DNA of 42,605 nucleotides from a virus, in IMG/VR virus record IMGVR_UViG_3300020477_001071, positions 1 to 42,605 of that record, one strand, 5' to 3'. Numbering within the stretch: position 1 is the stretch's first letter; each line of letters starts with the position of its first letter. The notes under the pieces were generated by a model that was not told where the DNA came from, did no database searches, and saw only the letters and a list, made by a program, of their open reading frames with translations. Positions 41,473 through 42,605 of the stretch are shown piece after piece. The translations under genes and the position numbers were made by a program.

Positions 41473-42605
41473 TTAGTATAGCATATCCTTCACCATATCT
41501 TTAACGGCTTGTTGTTGTATAGGATTAAGTTCGTCTTGAGCCGATTGTGTCGAGACCGCTGAAGTCGTACTACCATTTTGCTTCGTCGCGTAGCCATCTA
41601 GAACGCTCTTTTCAGAATTAGAGTCTGTATCTTGAGCAGTCTCGCCCATCGCAGATACAGCTCTATCCTTCGAAGCAGGTACTAGTTGGTCTGTTAGGTT
41701 ATTAGTCGCCATAGTTAAATGCTGAGCCGTAGCTGGTACTAATTGGGGTATGACATTACGACAATGACAATTAGAACATATAGTCATATTTGGATTAACC
41801 GTATTAACGGGTATTAAAATTTCAGAACCACAAACCTTACATGTCACAGACATATACATTACTATTGCTGATATTGGATTAACTTCTGAAGCAAGGTTTG
41901 AATAAACGACTTCATCTAGTTTGCTTACGCCCGCCTGTCCTGTTTCCAAAAAATATGTATCAATCCCCTGAAAACGTTCTATCTCAATTCCGGCATTTTC
42001 ATCATGATTATAGACTACTACTTCAGGGATGTTAAAAAATCTATTGGCTAAGCTAGTATGAAATACTTTAGCTAAACCAATCTTAGCGGCGTCTATAGAT
42101 AGATCTACCGGAACTAAATATCCTAATGTGTCATATACTTGACGAGTAATTAATGGGAAAATTGCATAGTCAAATTTAAACCAGTTACGCTCTGTTCTAT
42201 TTATCATAGACGGATGTTTGTAGTCGTTGGCGTTTTTAGATCGTTCGTTAGTTTTAACACACAATAAAGTATCTCGTTTGGTTTGTAAAAAGGATCTCAT
42301 AGAGCCTTCTATTATAGAATCAAAGTTCTTGGTTTGTATCTCTATCTCATCACTTAGAAGCCACAAGCATTGACCACTAGATTGTTCTACAAGCAATGGT
42401 AAGATATCTTTGTTGACAGATGTGGAAAAAGTCCATTTAAAAGCCAGTTTTGTAATTGATAAACCCTTATTATAAGTTGTCAACAGCTCCTGCGTTTCTG
42501 CATCCTCTATATCATGCCCTATAACAACTTCAATATTATTGTAGCTAGAAGCATTAACAGCAATACTATCTAATGCTCTTTGTAAAGATTTAGTATTGTT
42601 TCGCG
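41473..42605 (-). CDS. Glycosyltransferase family 2-like protein with zinc ribbon (5' end off the right edge)
   Basis: The frame is open to the window edge, so the start is missing; a TTG at 42483 lies in the middle of the same frame and is not a real start. The visible N-terminus (S-L-Q-R-A-L-D-S-I then N-I-E-V-V-I-G-H-D) is typical of a GT-A family 2 enzyme, though the donor Asp-x-Asp is not obvious. At about 41759-41850 it carries a C-x2-C / C-x2-C-x-C zinc ribbon, then a disordered tail. This mirrors the zinc ribbon of the GT4 protein at 1916-3574. It heads the sugar cluster. Confidence 0.65.
   Translation of the reverse strand, partial: RNNTKSLQRALDSIAVNASSYNNIEVVIGHDIEDAETQELLTTYNKGLSITKLAFKWTFSTSVNKDILPLLVEQSSGQCLWLLSDEIEIQTKNFDSIIEGSMRSFLQTKRDTLLCVKTNERSKNANDYKHPSMINRTERNWFKFDYAIFPLITRQVYDTLGYLVPVDLSIDAAKIGLAKVFHTSLANRFFNIPEVVVYNHDENAGIEIERFQGIDTYFLETGQAGVSKLDEVVYSNLASEVNPISAIVMYMSVTCKVCGSEILIPVNTVNPNMTICSNCHCRNVIPQLVPATAQHLTMATNNLTDQLVPASKDRAVSAMGETAQDTDSNSEKSVLDGYATKQNGSTTSAVSTQSAQDELNPIQQQAVKDMVKDMLY

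Noticed and set aside
41403-41497. Start-less 26-residue frame downstream of the right-edge glycosyltransferase
   Set aside because: The frame reads like protein (ending D-L-E-S-K-Q) but has a stop just upstream and no start codon. A frameshift error or remnant is possible, but the evidence is too thin to annotate.
1-42605. tRNA genes, integrase/attachment sites, insertion sequences
   Set aside because: No cloverleaf-like stretch, integrase, transposase or terminal repeat was seen; nearly every base is inside a minus-strand gene.

Overview
The window is one unbroken block of tightly packed genes, all on the minus strand. They overlap by a few bases or sit a few bases apart, and the DNA is AT-rich (mid-30s % G+C by eye). 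The content is that of a large tailed bacteriophage (Caudoviricetes) or a metagenomic assembly of one: its own replicase, helicase, primase, RecA, SSB, nucleotide metabolism, a small sigma factor, virion-like proteins and many glycosyltransferases, with no ribosomal, tRNA or central-metabolism genes. No terminase, portal or major capsid gene is recognisable here, so the genome must extend well beyond both ends; a glycosyltransferase gene is cut at each edge. Exported proteases, a heptose-kinase-like enzyme and NDP-sugar genes fit a Gram-negative-type host, but the host cannot be named from the sequence.

Layout in window coordinates (transcription runs right to left). 42605-36511: surface-sugar cluster (GT2-like protein with a zinc ribbon, CgeB-like GT, DegT-fold enzyme with the catalytic Lys replaced by His, NDP-sugar epimerase, HddA-like GHMP kinase, HxGH cytidylyltransferase). 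36446-31199: virion or envelope region with a 771-residue membrane-spanning trypsin-like protease and highly expressed structural-type proteins, punctuated by strong terminators. 31096-26414: SSB, GT4, dUTPase, GMP reductase, ThyA. 26404-23583: ClpP-like protease, a short virion-like protein with its own terminator, a membrane/coiled-coil protein and a YiiX-type peptidase. 23582-17279: dCMP deaminase, B12-dependent ribonucleotide reductase, small zinc and basic proteins, RecA. 17271-14316: exported trypsin-like protease, nuclease-like protein, small proteins, hemolysin-III/PAQR membrane protein. 14300-8579: DnaB helicase, DnaG-type primase, dNMP kinase, HAD phosphatase, Cas4/RecB-type nuclease. 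8582-4064: DNA polymerase III alpha split into two genes, with a SET-domain gene and a DnaQ-type exonuclease between the halves. 4025-1: sigma factor and three glycosyltransferases.

How it works together: the split PolIII alpha, separate proofreading exonuclease, DnaB helicase, primase, SSB, RecA and Cas4-like nuclease form a nearly complete replication and recombination set (no clamp or clamp loader seen). RNR, dCMP deaminase, ThyA, dUTPase, dNMP kinase and GMP reductase feed it, and the set pushes C toward T and G toward A nucleotides, which suits an AT-rich genome. The sugar enzymes and at least six glycosyltransferases point to glycosylation of virion, DNA or host surface. The most unusual items are the four-gene split-polymerase/SET/exonuclease unit, the Lys-to-His DegT enzyme, and the transmembrane protease carrying a coiled-coil stalk.
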